Positions 35,901-50,900 of a stretch of 64,000 nucleotides of DNA are shown piece after piece. Made by a program: the position numbers and the translations under genes. This DNA is from Henricia sp. BOLD:AAB3569 (Eukaryota > Echinodermata > Asteroidea > Spinulosida > Echinasteridae): positions 3,610,501 through 3,674,500 of the forward strand of contig JBBELK010000329.1 in the NCBI GenBank assembly GCA_037783545.1, in the 5' to 3' direction. The notes under the pieces are model-generated. The model was not told where the DNA came from. It searched no databases and saw nothing but the letters and a program-made list of their open reading frames with translations. How positions within the stretch are numbered: the first letter of the stretch is position 1; each line of letters begins with the position of its first letter.

Positions 35901-38900
35901 GATTCCCCGGTGTCTCTGGCCATTTCTAATTCTAATTCTTCATGGGTTTTCTCACGCCTACGAGTGACAGTACAATGAGCACTATTGAAGAATCTTTGGT
36001 ATGAATACCAGAAAGAAATAATAATAATAATAATAAAAAAGGGTTTGCAGTCATTTCGCCCAAAAACCATTTCGCCCTGAACCACGGCCTGTGCACGAAG
36101 TGGTTTTGGGGGAAGTGGCATTTGGGCGATGTAGTGTGTGGACGAGGTGATTTGGGGCGAAATGGCACTCAGGCGAAGTGGTTTGGGGGTGAAATGGCAC
36201 TTGGGCGAATTGAATTTTCGTCTCATGAGACGAAAACTAGTTGTTTTACTCATTTCTCAAATATTATAGCACTTCAGACAAAACCATTTCAGGGGAAGTT
36301 TTCTACGGTCATAATAATAATAATAATAATAATAACTAGAGCTTGGCGTTTGTTTTTTAACAAACGCTAGGTGATCGGGTGACATGAACATTGAGCTCAT
36401 GATGACGTCACACTTTTGAAATTGGTTGAAAACTTGAGTTGGTCGATTGCCAGTATTGGAATTCTCAAGACATGACTCTTTGACTATTCAACGCCAAAAT
36501 TGTGAATCTGATGACGTCATTATTGGCACAGTCAATCTCATCACGACGTCACTATTGTGTGCACAAATTGTTCAAAGTTGTACTGAAGAACAAGTTCTTT
36601 AATGTGGTGAAATAATCTTTCCAATATCTATTAGAGTTTTCAAGATTTTATCATTTGAGATCATATTACGTAACCACCGTGCATGTGATGACGTCATCAT
36701 TGGTATAGTCATAAAGTGCACATGTATGCTGTGAAAGAATTGTTCAAGTATCTATTACGGTTCTTGAGATATGAATTTTGGAAATAATAACCTTTGAATG
36801 TTGGTAATTTGACACCTGTGACGACATAATGACGTCACAATTTTGTGCACAAATTGTTCAACAATTTGATTAACATCAAGTTCTTAAATATGGCGAAGGA
36901 ATCATACCAATATATGTTGTAGTTCTCAAGATACAGCATTTTAAAACAATTCAGCTACAAATTTGCGTAATCTGACACCACATTACGTAACCACCGTCCA
37001 TGTGATGACGTCACCATTGGTATTAGTCCATGGGCCAAGACACTTGTCGGTACCATGTTGGGGGACAAAGGCTCATCATATTTTTTTGAAAGATGACCAC
37101 CTTGGGCAATGTTTTTGGTATGATGGACATTCTCAAGTGGTAGTTTTATACCATTTTGGTGAAAAAACATGGTTTTTGGGACAAAATCACGTTTTTTAAT
37201 ATTTTCCCTATAAAAAGAGTTTGCAGGCTTAAATAAAAAATATAAAATATGGATATTGTGAGCAGTGGAAGCGTTGATTTTTTTTAAAATGTTTTTTTTC
37301 ATCTTTTTCTCAATGGTTGCCATGGCAACAGCCGTTTTGGGGCAAAAAACACCATTTTTGGTAATAAAACATTAAAAATTCATATTGCAGGATTCATATG
37401 GAATATTGGGCTACTTCCAACGGCAAACTCATCCTGAGATACGCAGGCAGTTTTTAAGTACCTTAGAGTACAGAACATGTAGGCATAATGGTACATTTTG
37501 GGCCAAAAACATCATTTTATAATTGCCGTTTTGGGGTAAAATCACGTTTTTTGAGATTTTCCTTATAAAAAGAGATTTCGGGCTTAAATGAAAAATCTGA
37601 AAAATGGATATTGTGAGCAGTGCAAGTAGTGATTTTTTAAATGGTTTGTTTCATCTTTTTCTCAATGGTTGCCATGGCAACAGCCGTTTTGGGGCAAAAA
37701 CCACAATTTAAAGAGTTTGCAGGCTTAAATGAAAAATCTAAAAAATGGATATTGTGAGCAGTGCCAGCGATGATGTTTCATCTTTTTCTCAACACCATTT
37801 TTTGTATTAAAACAATTTGTTTACAATGTTCCTTATAAAAAGGTATGCAGGCTTAAATAAAATATATATATAGGCCTATATACATGTATTTTGAGCAGTG
37901 GAAGCGTTTTTTAAAAAGTGGTTTGTACCGTTTGTTAACAATTGTTTTCTTATACATGTAGGTTGCCATGGCAACAGCCATTAATTTTTGGCAATAAAAC
38001 TTTAAAACTCAATATCACCAGATTTATATGGAATACTGGTGTATACTCTAACGGCAAACCCATTCTGAGATACCCAGGCAGTTTTCAGGTACCATATTAA
38101 GCGCTACCAGATTTGTCGTTTTGGGGTAAATTCAAGTGGTATTATATTATTATTTTCTGCTAAAAATGGTATATGTACACCAAGAAAAAAAAATCTTGCG
38201 ACAAGCAGAAGCGTTGTTTTTTTAAGGCTAAATTAATCTTTGTCTCAATGATTAACATCGCAACAGCCATTTTGAGGCAAAACCACAATTTTTGGTAATA
38301 AAACTTTAAAACTCCACAGTCCAAGAATTTGTATAGAATACTAGAGTCTTTCCAACGGCAACCCCACTCTGAGATACGCAGATAAGTCACACCCAAGTTT
38401 ATGCACGTACCAGGTATCGGATTGTTTGACAACGAGAACTAGTGACTACTATAATATAGTTAAGGGCTGACCTTTTGATTCACTTGACTGATTTTTATGT
38501 GACAAAGATGCGATAAAGACTATTTTTTCATGTAAGAAGATTCCCTATCGGGATCCGGGAAAACGGAGATTCTGATGTTGCCAGGTTTGAACTGGCGCCA
38601 AGGTGTGTGACGGTTGTTGCTCACGGCCAGTTACGCCTCACTGCGTCGCGCTCCAGGACGAAGTGAAAATAAAGGTGTGGAGCGCACTATTTATACCAAC
38701 CGGGGCTCACCGGGAGACCACCGGGTGACCACCGGGGCGTGAAACGTGACAGCTGCCACGTTCAGTCGCAGGGCGCCGCAGCAGACCCTTGCACACCGTC
38801 GGGAACGTATTGGGCCGGGACAACAAACGTGACACGAACGGGACGGACGTGAGGCACCGCATTAGAACTTAGCAGGCCGGCCTGGGACGTGGACCCATCC

Positions 38901-41900
38901 GTAGTGGAACGGCGCTTAAAACGTAGCGCGCCGTCCGCCTCGCGGCCCGGAACCGGCACGGCGCGCCACGCTCTACGTACTGGGACGTAACGCACCGTGG
39001 TAGAACGCAACACACCGGCCCAACTAGGGCCGAGTCGAGCCAAAGTAATAAAAAGATGACAAAAGTTCCACGGCACGCTACGTTTTGGCCAAACCGGGGC
39101 GCCGGGACTGCCGGGGACATGGTGTAAACGTAGCATAAACCTCAGCTTCCTGAAAGTATGCATTACCGCCCGATTGCATGTTATGTTATCAAACATCTCC
39201 TTTACAGGCTTACATGTATTATTTTTTCACCTGGATAGAGATACAATTAACGGAAAAGTGCCTTGCTCAAGGGCACACAACATATGCGGGCAGGTCGCTT
39301 ACTTAAACCGTTCAACAGTGGAAGCACAATATGTGCAACCATGCATGTCCGCAAGGAACAAAGAAACTGCCCCACGAAATGGCGGCTATTCGATACGGTC
39401 TATAGACCGATCCAGTAAGCCCCGCCCACGTAGAAACGCGTCTAGCAACATCGAAGTGCGCATAATCATTAGATTGTTTGGACACCAAATAACCACGTAG
39501 ATCACCATTGTCCTTCAGAATAATTGATGGGTGGAAATTTTTGGGGCGGGGCTTAAACGCTCCTGGATTGGTCTATTCCTCCACGGCCAGATTTTTTCCT
39601 CTACCTTTTTAGCAGAAAATTAAACAAAACCCGGAATTTTACCCCAAAACGGCAATTCTAACATGATGTTTTTGTCCCAAAATTTACAATTCCGCCGACT
39701 TGTACATGTACTGTACCTAAAAACTGCATTGGTATCCCAGAATGGGTTTGCCGTTGGAAGTACTCCAATATTCCATATGAATCCTGTGATATGAATTCTT
39801 CGTTTTATTACCAAAAATTTCGTTATTTGCCCCCAAAACGGCTGTTGCCATGGCAACCATCGAGAAAAAGTTAAAACAAACCACCTAAAAAAATCAACGC
39901 CCCACTGCTTACAATATCCATTTTTAAAAAGATTTTTCATTTAAGCCTGCAAACTCTTGTTATAAGGAAAATCTCACAAAAACGTGATTTTACCCCAAAA
40001 CGGCAATTCTAAAATGAGGTTTTTGGCCCAAAATGTACCATTATGCCTACATGTACTGTACTCTAAGGTACCTAAAAACTGCCTGGGTATCTCAGAATGA
40101 GTTTGCCGTTGGAAGTAGCCCAATATTCCATATGAATCCTGCAATATGAATTTTTAATGTTTTATTACCAAAAATGGTGTTTTTTGCCCCAAAACGGCTG
40201 TTGCCATGGCAACCATTGAGAAAAAGATGAAACAAACCATTTTTAAAAATCAACGCTTCCACTGCTCACAATATCCATATTTTAGATTTTTCATTTAAGC
40301 CTGCAAACTCTTTTTATAAGGAAAATCTAAAAAAACGTGATTTTACCCCAAAACGGCAATTCTAAAATGAGGTTTTTGGCCCAAAATGTACCATTATGCC
40401 TACATGTACTGTACTCTAAGGTACCTAAAAACTGCCTGGGTATCTCAGAATGAGTTTTCCGTTGGAAGTAGCCCAATATTCCATATGAATCCTGCAATAT
40501 GAATTTTTAATGTTTTATTACCAAAAATGGTGTTTTTTGCCCCAAAACGGCTGTTGCCATGGCAACCATTGAGAAAAAGATGAAACAAACCATTTTTAAA
40601 AATCAACGCTTCCACTGCTCACAATATCCATATTTTAGATTTTTCATTTAAGCCTGCAAACTCTTTTTATAAGGAAAATATTAAAAAACGTGATTTTGTC
40701 CCAAAAACCATGTTTTTTCACCAAAATGGTATAAAACTACCACTTGAGAATGTCCATCATACCAAAAAATGTGCCCAAGGTGGTCATCTTTCAAAAAAAT
40801 ATGATGAGCCTTTGTCCCCCAACATGGTACCGACATCCATTTTTTGGGGTATTGGCCCATGGACTATATAGTCATAAGGTCCACATGTGTGGAAACATTT
40901 CGTTCTGTAGAAATATGGTCAAATTCACTACCACTATTTGCATTCAAAATGCTAAATAATTCACATTTTAGAACGACTTCCGGTTTGTACCGGAAGTAGG
41001 CGTCACACAGGGGTCATGACATCGTATGATTTGTTCAGTTCATTTAGACTTATCATGTTGTGAAAGAATTGTTCAAGTATCTATTACGGTTCTTGAGATA
41101 TGAATTTTGGAAGTAATAACCTTTGAATTTTTGTAATTTGACACCTGATGACGTCATGATTATGTCACACTTGATGCCATCATGATACTATACATGCTGG
41201 TGAAAGTCTGCCATAGGTCTTATGTTTGTATCTAATTTACTAAAGATCCAGCTTGGTTTGATGGGCATTGTTGTTGGTAAGTGTAAAAACTGAGATTTTC
41301 GTTTTCGTTGAATTTTGACCCCCAATTGACCCTAGAAGAAAGGGTCAGATGAAAATGCCCACACAAAGAAAATTGTAGCACAGAATGTCATCTATAAACC
41401 TGCCAAATACGAAGATCCTGGGTCACGTGGTTTTCGAGACGGAAGCATTTTAAAATATGCATATTTTGGTTTTTTGGGGGGTGCAATTTGATACTTGATG
41501 ACGTCACGATGACGTCACGCTTGATGCCATCATAATATTATACACGCTGGTGAAAGTCTGCCATAGGACCTATGCCTGTACTTAGTTTCTTAAAGATTCA
41601 GCTTGGTTTGATGGGCATTGTTGCTCAATAAGTGCAAAAATTGAGATTTTCATTTTCGTTGAACTTTGACCTCAAATTGACCCCAGAAGGAAGGGTCAGA
41701 TGAAAATGCCCACACGAAGAAAATTGTAGGCCATGATCTGATCTATAAGCCTGCCAAATACGAAAATCATGGGTCACGCGGTTTTCCAGACGGAAGCATT
41801 TTAAAACATGCATATTTTAGTCATTTTGTTGTTGTAATTTGATACCTGATGACGCTCAGTGACGTCACACTTGTATGCACACCTTCACATTGGTGTTGAT

Positions 41901-44900
41901 GTTCCTACCAAGTTTCAAGTTGATAGCTTGAACCGTTTTGAAGAAAAGCTCTGGAAACGTTTGAGTGGAAAAAGAAGAAAAGGAAAAAAAAAAAAAAAAA
42001 AAAAAACAAATCGTACAATAGTAATTAATAGGTGATCGGGATCAGCCCGATCACCTAAAAAAAAAAGACAAAGAAATCGTACAATATCAATAGGTGATCC
42101 CGATCACCTAAAAAGACAGAAATCGTACAATATCAATAGGTGACCGGGTTCAGCCCGATCACCTAAAAGAAAGACAAAGAAATCGTACGAGAGTAATAGG
42201 TGATCAGGCTGTTGGCCCGATGACCTAATGATGAGATTTATATAGCGCACATATCCACCCTGCAGGGTGCTTAAGGCGCTGTTACCATTATTACTGCTGC
42301 CATCAGGGAATCACCAGAACCATTTCGCTCTAGGTGGCTGCTGGTCAGGCGCACAACCCTATCAGCAGTTAGATTGTGGCATTCCCCTTAACAGCTTCCC
42401 ATATATCGCTTGGGTTTACGAGGCAACTGGGATTAAGTGCCTTGCCCAGGGACACAGACACATTGGTCGAAGTGGGGCTCGAACCCCCAACCTCGATTGG
42501 GAGTCCCGCTTCATACCCACTAGACCACAAGCGCTTTATATTGTGTAAGTTAGGCGTAAATCTGTGAACATATCTGATTTTCGAGATACCAATCATGTAT
42601 ACTGACTTTAAATTATGCTCGGTTTCAACAGCTGAACAAAATGTTATTCATATAATTTCAGAGTATCTTTACCTGGTCATCAAAATATTACCCTTCCCCA
42701 TTGCTTTTCGGGTGAAAACAATGCTATTACCACCCTGAGGTAAAATTTTCTGTGGAATTGCCCAGTTGATACATGTATTGCTATTAATTATGTGTGACAA
42801 TGTCATTATCAATGAGTTGTGCATTGAAATGCATTCATTTTCCTCTTGCTTTCATAGATTATGCATTTGATCAACCGATCTATCGGGTTGTTGAAGGATT
42901 TGACTTTACACTAACAGCCAACATTCTACTTACAAATGCTCGAGACGGCATTCCAGTCTTCAGTGTTGGTGAGTAACTTCAATGTATATGTCTTATTTTC
43001 TTTACGGTTAGCGATGTCATCTTCCTCAGGAAACACATAATATTGCTAGGTCTTAGATAACGTGAAAATTTGATGAGGTATGTTAACCACGTAGTGGGCT
43101 TCAAATAATTGAGTCACAAATAAACTTTGACATACATTCACTTGTTTCAGGTGTAGCAGGTGATGGCATTGTCAGGAAAGTCGGAAAGTTTGTAAACTGA
43201 GTTCCAGCTATGCAAGTGGTCTCAGTGTATTTTTGGGAACATTTTCATGGCGCTGCTTAAAGGCCCTGTAGATGATCTGTTTTTGAGCGATTCTGCGAAT
43301 AAAACTATTATAAATCAAAAGAAAGACATCAACAAACTCATCCGAAGAAATTTCAGCTTTGTCAAATGTACCACGTTTAAAAAAAACATGAAAATCCATA
43401 TGCGTTTTCCTGGTCTTGGCGGGGTGTTTTAAATATTCGTTCTCAGTTGATCGGGTACTATGTGGCTTGCGTCATGCACTCTGTGGCGCACATCATATAC
43501 TGCGTGTGCACGCGATCCATAAAAATGCATCGCTTTGGAACATGCACACGCAGTACAAAGTGCCCATGCATTTGGACCGCGTAGATGCGAACCAAAAATA
43601 AGTAAATCGTTTGCAAACGATCTAAATAATTTCATTTTTACGGAATTTTTTCTGGTAAAATTATATCATTTCGAGCGGAAACCTTTTATTGGGTAGTTGC
43701 TATTAATTCAATCTTTACTTTCAGAACTTTTCCCCTGTAAACTCGTCGATTACTTTTTGGGGTCATCATTGCAAATGATACACTGAGCCTTTAAGCACTA
43801 GCTGAAAAGTGTGCTTACTGGAGCAGAAAATTTGTGCTAATGTTAAAGGAACACACCGGCACGCTGTTTACATAATGTAGTGGCAGGGGTCGAAATTAAC
43901 ACTGGTCCTGTGGTCCGAGACCAGTAAAAAATCAGAAGGACAACTAGATCTGTCAAAAGCACTGTTCTGATGGACCAGTGTCAACATTTCATGACTCATG
44001 GAAACATTCCCTGATAATTTTTCGAATGTCACATAATTAACTCAAAATGCTTAAAATTAACAAAGGAAGTCAAAGGTCAGGTTATACGCTTTACCAGACG
44101 TTACAACTACAACAATTCAAGCGACATTGTTGCGCGAAATAAAATGGCCACAAATATACTAGACACATGTAGACATCAAAGTTTATGATGCGGTGCATTT
44201 ACTTACCTAAATTCCCACAAAAAAAATGCAATTTTCCGTCCAAATTTGAGTCCTATCTTTCGTGTTTTCTGTGATGAACGCGTACGCAGCGCAGTTCGCA
44301 TCAACTGCACGGTGTGATATATCATGCATGCAGAGCATTCAAACGATACTGTTTGTTTTCATCGCTGTTGGTTGGTTGGTGGTTTTGACCGTTGGTTAAT
44401 TTATTTGAACTTGTATAATGCGTGTATTATATCACGCCCCACGAACCACGGTACAGGTTGTAGGAGATTATTGCCACGGGGCTTATGTCTTGTTAGGCCG
44501 TATGCTGTCCCGTGGAACACGCTCTCATACACGCACTCTCTGATTCAAAATCTTACGTTCGATTTTTCATATTTGTTTTATCATTTTCCTTTATTACCCA
44601 GTATAGAGTGTCTTTTGTCGAATACTCCTAAATATTTTGGAAAAATCAGAGTTAAATTTTGTGCAGTAACTTTATACGGCTGGAAATAATACAACTAACT
44701 CACAGAACCGTGTGATTTATCCGAACCAGAAAACATACTCCCTAGGGAGTTGTGCTCAATGACCAGGGTTCAATGACCAATTTAATAAAGGGTCAGTCCA
44801 AGTCAAATCACCCAAAAAAAATGACATTTTAAACCCGACCCTCTTAGATTTTGTTAAAACTTGGTATACTTGTTGATTGTGATCCCACAGGACCAAATAT

Positions 44901-47900
44901 CAAAATTTAGATCAATCAGACCAGTGGTTCCGGAGGTAAGGTCCCCCGAATTTTTGAATTTTTGGCTAAAAGTGGCACGGACGCCCACCTTTGAACCATA
45001 GTATCTCAGGAAATACTGAGCCAATCTTCACAAATGTGGAGTTGTTGTAAAGGTGATTAGTCAAGGATTCCAAATTTGCCATTATTTTTGGGATTGAAGT
45101 ATGCCAGGGGTGCATTGACATTTGCTATGACCTTGCATTTGACCTTGTGGATCACGAGTGGAGAGTAAAGGTATAAAGTAACAAGGGATACAATGGACAA
45201 AGGAGAGATACAAATACACTAATGAATTTATTATGAGTTAATATTTTTAGGTCAAAATTAAAAGGTGGCAACAATTAAATCGGAAATGAATATATTTAAC
45301 TTACAGTGTAGTGTGTAATTTAACAGGGTGAAATTAAAAATATTGGTAATGAATTTGAAAAAATACAGTGTAGTGTGTAATTTTTACAAAGTAACAAAAA
45401 CCCAGAGTGAAATTAAATAAAACAGAGTAAAAATAAAGGTACACACCGGCCTACTGTTTACATGATTTAGTGATGTAGCAGCATTGACAATACTTTTTTG
45501 ATGGTCGTTGTGAAAAAAGATCATCAAAATATCCCGTAATTTACTAAAGAAGTGCAAAATTAACAAAAACGGTCAAAAGACGGGTTATACGCTTTACCAG
45601 CCGTTGCAACTACGCGCGAGCCTCACGACTTTGTCACAAACGATTCGCTCTTCTCCTGCTCAGGATATCTCAAATTTTCTGCTCACGATTTCACTGGACA
45701 GCTCAGACGACCGAATAGGAATTTCCGTTTTCTTTTGAGGAGTTGGCATCATGTTTTGTCTTAATTCACAAACGTACACTGGAGCAACACACCCGGCCGT
45801 GTGTGCACTCAGGCTATTTGCCGTGCTGCGCGGGGCAAATATCCTACACTCCACGGTAGCCTGCCATATAGCATGCGCTCGCTCCCTTTCTCCGGACTCT
45901 CGAAACAAACATATATGTTCAAAGTTTCATACATATGCTCAACTTTGTTTCATACCTGTATAAACAGTTTCTCTTTTGTCAATATCTTATAAATATTGGG
46001 GGGAAATCAGAGTAGTTGAATTTGGTGCAGTTCTGCAGTAACAAATATTCATGCGGCTGGACACACAACTAGCTCGCAAGACCATGTGACTTTTCGGAAC
46101 CAAAATCGGGTTCCGAAAAGTCACGTGACTTTGAATTTTTGAAAAATGCAAAAAAAACAGCCAAATTTGACGGCATCTTTTCAACATATATCTAATTCAC
46201 TCTGGAAAGCGCTTCAGAATAATGTATATGTCTATTTCGAGCCCAAAATAGCCCAACAAAGCCGGTGTGTCCCTTTAATTTTGACCTAAAAAACTTAAAA
46301 CTCATAATATTTTTATTAGTGCATTAATTTGTATCTCCTTTGTCCATTGTACCCTTGTTACTTTACACATTTACTCTCTACTCGTGCTGGCTCAGCAAGG
46401 ACTGGATCTTTTACCCGGTCGTCAAGTCCTATGACAGGCACTTTCCGAATGGTTTAAACCCCCCTTCTTCCACGGAACAGGCATGTGATTTCTCCGTTTT
46501 TTTCCGGAAATCCATTTTTTTTGGCCCAAAAACATGACCCCTGTGAATCGTGTGAATCATTAGGGGGTGTAGAGTATGCTAATTTAAATAGTCATAGCGG
46601 GCGACAAATTTCACGCGAAATAAAATTTCTGACTAAATACATAATATTGGATGGACTGGTTCAAGTCTAAGTGAAGTGTCAGGTACCCGATGCATCCATA
46701 CGCATGACGCGTGAGACTGATTCAGGACCCGACTGAAACAACTGTGAGTGTGTGGCATGATAAAACGTGTTGTGTACGTGTTTGTGTGGCGAGGTTGTAC
46801 TGCATGCACAGCGAGGGGTGTGGGTGAAAAACGGACCCTCCGGATCCTTCCAGATCTTCCGGATCTTCCGGATCTTTTTCAAAAATGGCTATTTAATGAA
46901 CAGAAAGTGCCTAGTTTGACTTCTTAATACGCTTCCATACCTTTTACCGCCTTGTACAGGCCTTATTTTTAAAGATCCGGCGTGGAAAAAAAACAATTTT
47001 TTTTTTCTTAGTGTCCTGCACTTCCTACGCCTATTTCTTCGAAAATGTCACTTTGTGGATAGTCGATGTGGTGTATGATTACAAATTGGTGCAATACATG
47101 GTGGTAAAAGGTATGTAAGCGTATTTAGAAGTCAAACTAGGTACATTCTGTTCGTTAAATATCAATTTTTAACAAAGATCCGGAAGATCCGGAGGGTCCG
47201 ACTTTCACAGACTGCCCACAGCGAGCGAGCGGTGCATATGATCTGCGTGGCAAACAGCGTCGCATGTAGGCTACGTGTATGTTGTGAAAAATGTCGGCCG
47301 CGGGAGCAATTTTGCCGCGGGGAGACGTGTCAGTTCGAGAAATAGACAAGCTTAGGGAGTCAGAAATAAATTTCGATGGGATTGGTTCCGGTTGCAACCA
47401 TGGTCAATCATGATTCTCAATGGTTGGCTTTGCTTTCGTTGCAACAGACTGTCTCTACGTGGACGGGCCGAACAAACAACTGTTTTCACCCTCAAAATGG
47501 CCATCAGATGGTGCTTGACACCATCCGATGTACAAATGGATATCGATATTTAGTCCAAGGTACAACAATTTAGTTAAATTGTTATCAAAAGTGCAATTTT
47601 CCCCTCCGATTTCGAGACCGCGACCGCGACCGTTTCTTTCGTTACAAATTTCTTCCAAGTTCCATGTTGCGCTTGCGCATATAGCCGCGCATTGTAGAAA
47701 CCGCTTGAGTGCAGCGCGGTTAATATTACAACGTGTAGTTAGTGTGAACTCTATAGCCATGCCTAATGCACGCTGTAGATTTCACACCAACTACACGTTG
47801 TAAATATACGCGCTGCATTGCAGCAGTTTCTAACTACAACGCGCCCGTGGCCGTGTGCCAATCCTTGGTGGCCGAATATTCATAGATTTCAACCCAATTT

Positions 47901-50900
47901 CAGACCTTGTGTCCAAAACATATGAGACAGGTTGAACAAAGAAAAAAAATTAACTTTAAAACAAACATAAAATGCAAAAAAGAAAATCGCCCAATAGTTG
48001 CCCAAGGAGGCTCTAAAAATTGCACCACAGAGCATGTACAGTTCAAAAAAAATCCGGGGCCCCGGACCCCACGCCGTAATGACTTCGCGCTGCGCGCTCC
48101 GATTTCACGTTTTTTTAAAAACATCCAATCACATCCCTGACGGAAGTCTATACAGTCGCTAACTGACCATAGGTAGGTCTTTCAGACCTTTAAACAATAC
48201 AAAATACTATTTTCTTGTACCGTGTATTTTTCCTTTGCAGATGTGGCCACTTCTGATGGAACCATTTCAGGCAGAAGTGCTGTGGCTGGGAAGGATTATA
48301 ATGCCTTATCAACCACCTTGACCTTCACAGGCATATTAGTTAACCAATTAACTGTTAGGATCCCTGACACAACAGAGGAAAACACTGATGAAGACGTACA
48401 CTGCTTCATACTTACTTTGAGTAATCCGGTTCCTTCTAGTGGCACGGTTGGTTCGCCGGCTCTAGCCTGCATTATTGATAATGACAGTAAGCAGAATGTT
48501 TGCCTTCTATCGACCTTTATCATGGTGCAGCCATCTTATCCTTCCCCTATTAAAATGAATGTAACTAAAGCGAGGTTTGCAGAAAAAATAGTTTGGTCCT
48601 GTTTTGAAATTGTTCATTTTGTGCATCACAATGGCACAGGCATTGCGCGATCAAGAAAATGCGCGGCGTGGACAGTGATTCTAAACAAGAGATACACGCG
48701 CTATCGCGCGGTAGCGCAGATGCACTGATTGTACCCAACACATACTTATAATGGAGAACAAGACAAAGATGACGCACCGTGATAAAGGTCTATTGCAAAC
48801 TGAATGTGTAGTTGAACTTTGTCATATGTTACATGTTGTGTTCTGCGGTTCAAGCCTCGAGTGTAGCTGCATGTTGTATTGCAAAGTATACTCCCTTTGC
48901 CAGAGCCCATGGACCCCTCTGAAATGACGTCACTTCCTACAGATTGCCACATGCATTAGGACCTTGATGAGCGTATCTTGTGATGCACATGAGCTGGCCG
49001 TATTTCAAATAAATACTGAACAACACTCGCTCGTGTTTTAAACATTTTCAGTGACGTGCGTGCGCATACCTAATGGCATTAAATACGCAGTTGTATACTT
49101 TTCCTACAAAGATGGCCGTCTGTGACAGTGGTCCATTGGAGGGAACTATACAGGGGTGACTTTGTATGGCGTCCAAACGGCAAAGGGTAGTGACTGCCCA
49201 TGTGTTCTTCTCTGCAATGGGCTTATTTTATGTACAAAACTTGTAGCGGCTTTGCATTCAGATTCAAGTAGGGACTTTTACCAAATTAAAACTCCCATTT
49301 GTTTGTTGTGGGGTGTTATGGCCGAGCGGTCTAGTGCGTCGAACTTAAGTTCCTGTGCCAGTACTAGAATGTATAGGTTCGATTCCGGGCTGCGACGGGT
49401 TGTGGCACCTGTGCCCTTGAGCAAGGCACTCAACCACACTTGCTCCCATTCCTGTAATTGGCAGTCCCTCCGCTGTTGGATGTGGTAAATAAATAAATAA
49501 ATAGATTCAATGTTGTCTGAAGACACAGTTTGTTGTTTTTGTTTGTAGATTTCTTCCGTGGTACCTGTCCACCACCAGAAGCTGCTATAGAGAGCAATGG
49601 AGAACCAGTCATTGAGGTCAACACTGGTAGTACTACGGCTCCCGTCAGCTGGACAGAACCCACTCACGCTGCAACCGTGCAAAGGGAGTATCGCTGCTTC
49701 AATACACCATCAACTACTGAACCATCATGCACAAATGGTGGCAACTTTCCCATCACATACGAAATCACCTCTTTCAACCGCAGAATATTTGTGCGGTACA
49801 CTGCTTTCATCATGCTGGTCCCAGATTTTGTGAGTCACGATTGTGAATTCTACATTCGTGTTGTTGGTGAGTTGACTCATTGTAATGATCTCTTTTCACA
49901 ACTTATACTGAAGTCCATTGTCGATAATGTACTCTCAGTCTCTTGGTATACTCTAAACGATGGATTTCACTTTTCTGAATGTCATCTTCTTGAAAGGTCT
50001 TTTAACAAGCTTTTAAATAGTTCAGGCAATGTTGTAGTGTGTGTCACTTTTATATTATTTATGCTGGGATCAGACTTACAGAGCTTCTAAATGATCAATT
50101 CCCGATTTGACGACAGCTTTTCTGATTACCAATTCTAAGATACATGTAGGTAATCATGGCTTGCTGATACATGTACATGTGACCTGTCAAAATTAGCGTA
50201 AAGTAGGACTTTTTGAAAATTGGATATTGGTATTTTTGAATTCACCAGAAAAAGAGCTTTCCAATGGTATACAACAGAAGGTGAAATGATTCCCTCAACG
50301 CAACATAGTTTGGAGTGGTAGTGTTGAAACAAATCTTAAAACATAATTTCTTGCTAGTAACGAAGAAAGCTATCATCAGAATTGATCTGAAAATGATGTT
50401 TTTATTTGTTGGATGGCGCTAAAAATTTGGAATCAAATATAATAAGAGTTACTCTTTCCAAATATTACAAAACCTTAAAATTTACCTCCCTTCAATTTTT
50501 GACTTTGAACCGTCTTTAAAGGAAATAGCGGAGTGTGACTTTACGCTGATTTCACCGTGACAGGTCACATGTAGACCATGTAAGTCTCGCGGCGGGTCAC
50601 ACTTCCGGAGAGCAGTCGGGGAATGTCAATGGGGTTTTACCTTTGCGACGATCTTCTTTGAATTATCACTTTAAAGGCAGTATACATGATTGGTATCTCG
50701 AAAATCAGAAATGTTCACAGATTTACGCCTAACTTAAGCGGGCCTCCCACTGTGCGATTTTTGCCACGAATTAGGTACGATTAGCTACGATTTGGTACGA
50801 TTGTGTATAGAGTCTACACACATTCGTACCAAATTGTAGCTAATCGTACCTATAATTTGTGGTAAAAATCGCACAGTGGGAGGCCCGCTTTACACAATAT

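Larger units (their letters stand above)
36338..42230. mobile_element. ~5.9-kb noncoding element with central inverted satellite
   Basis: Starts with a small hairpin and 'aggtgatcggg' (36369) and ends with repeated 'gcccgatcaccta' hairpins (42003-42230). Inside, in order: unique and direct-repeat sequence rich in 'gatgacgtca', a left satellite arm (37014-38400), a centre with a GC-rich patch and a MITE, an inverted right arm (39615-40866), two ~350-bp direct units (41170-41870) and an A-run (41982-42006). No transposase, RT or Rep motif found. Confidence 0.5.

Noticed and set aside
38762..39196. 144-codon - strand ORF in a GC-rich patch
   Set aside because: Stop codons are rare there because of composition. 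No domain or splice signal.
42003..42230. CRISPR-like array of repeats and hairpins
   Set aside because: Eukaryotic context, irregular spacing, hairpins differ. It is the tail of a repeat element.
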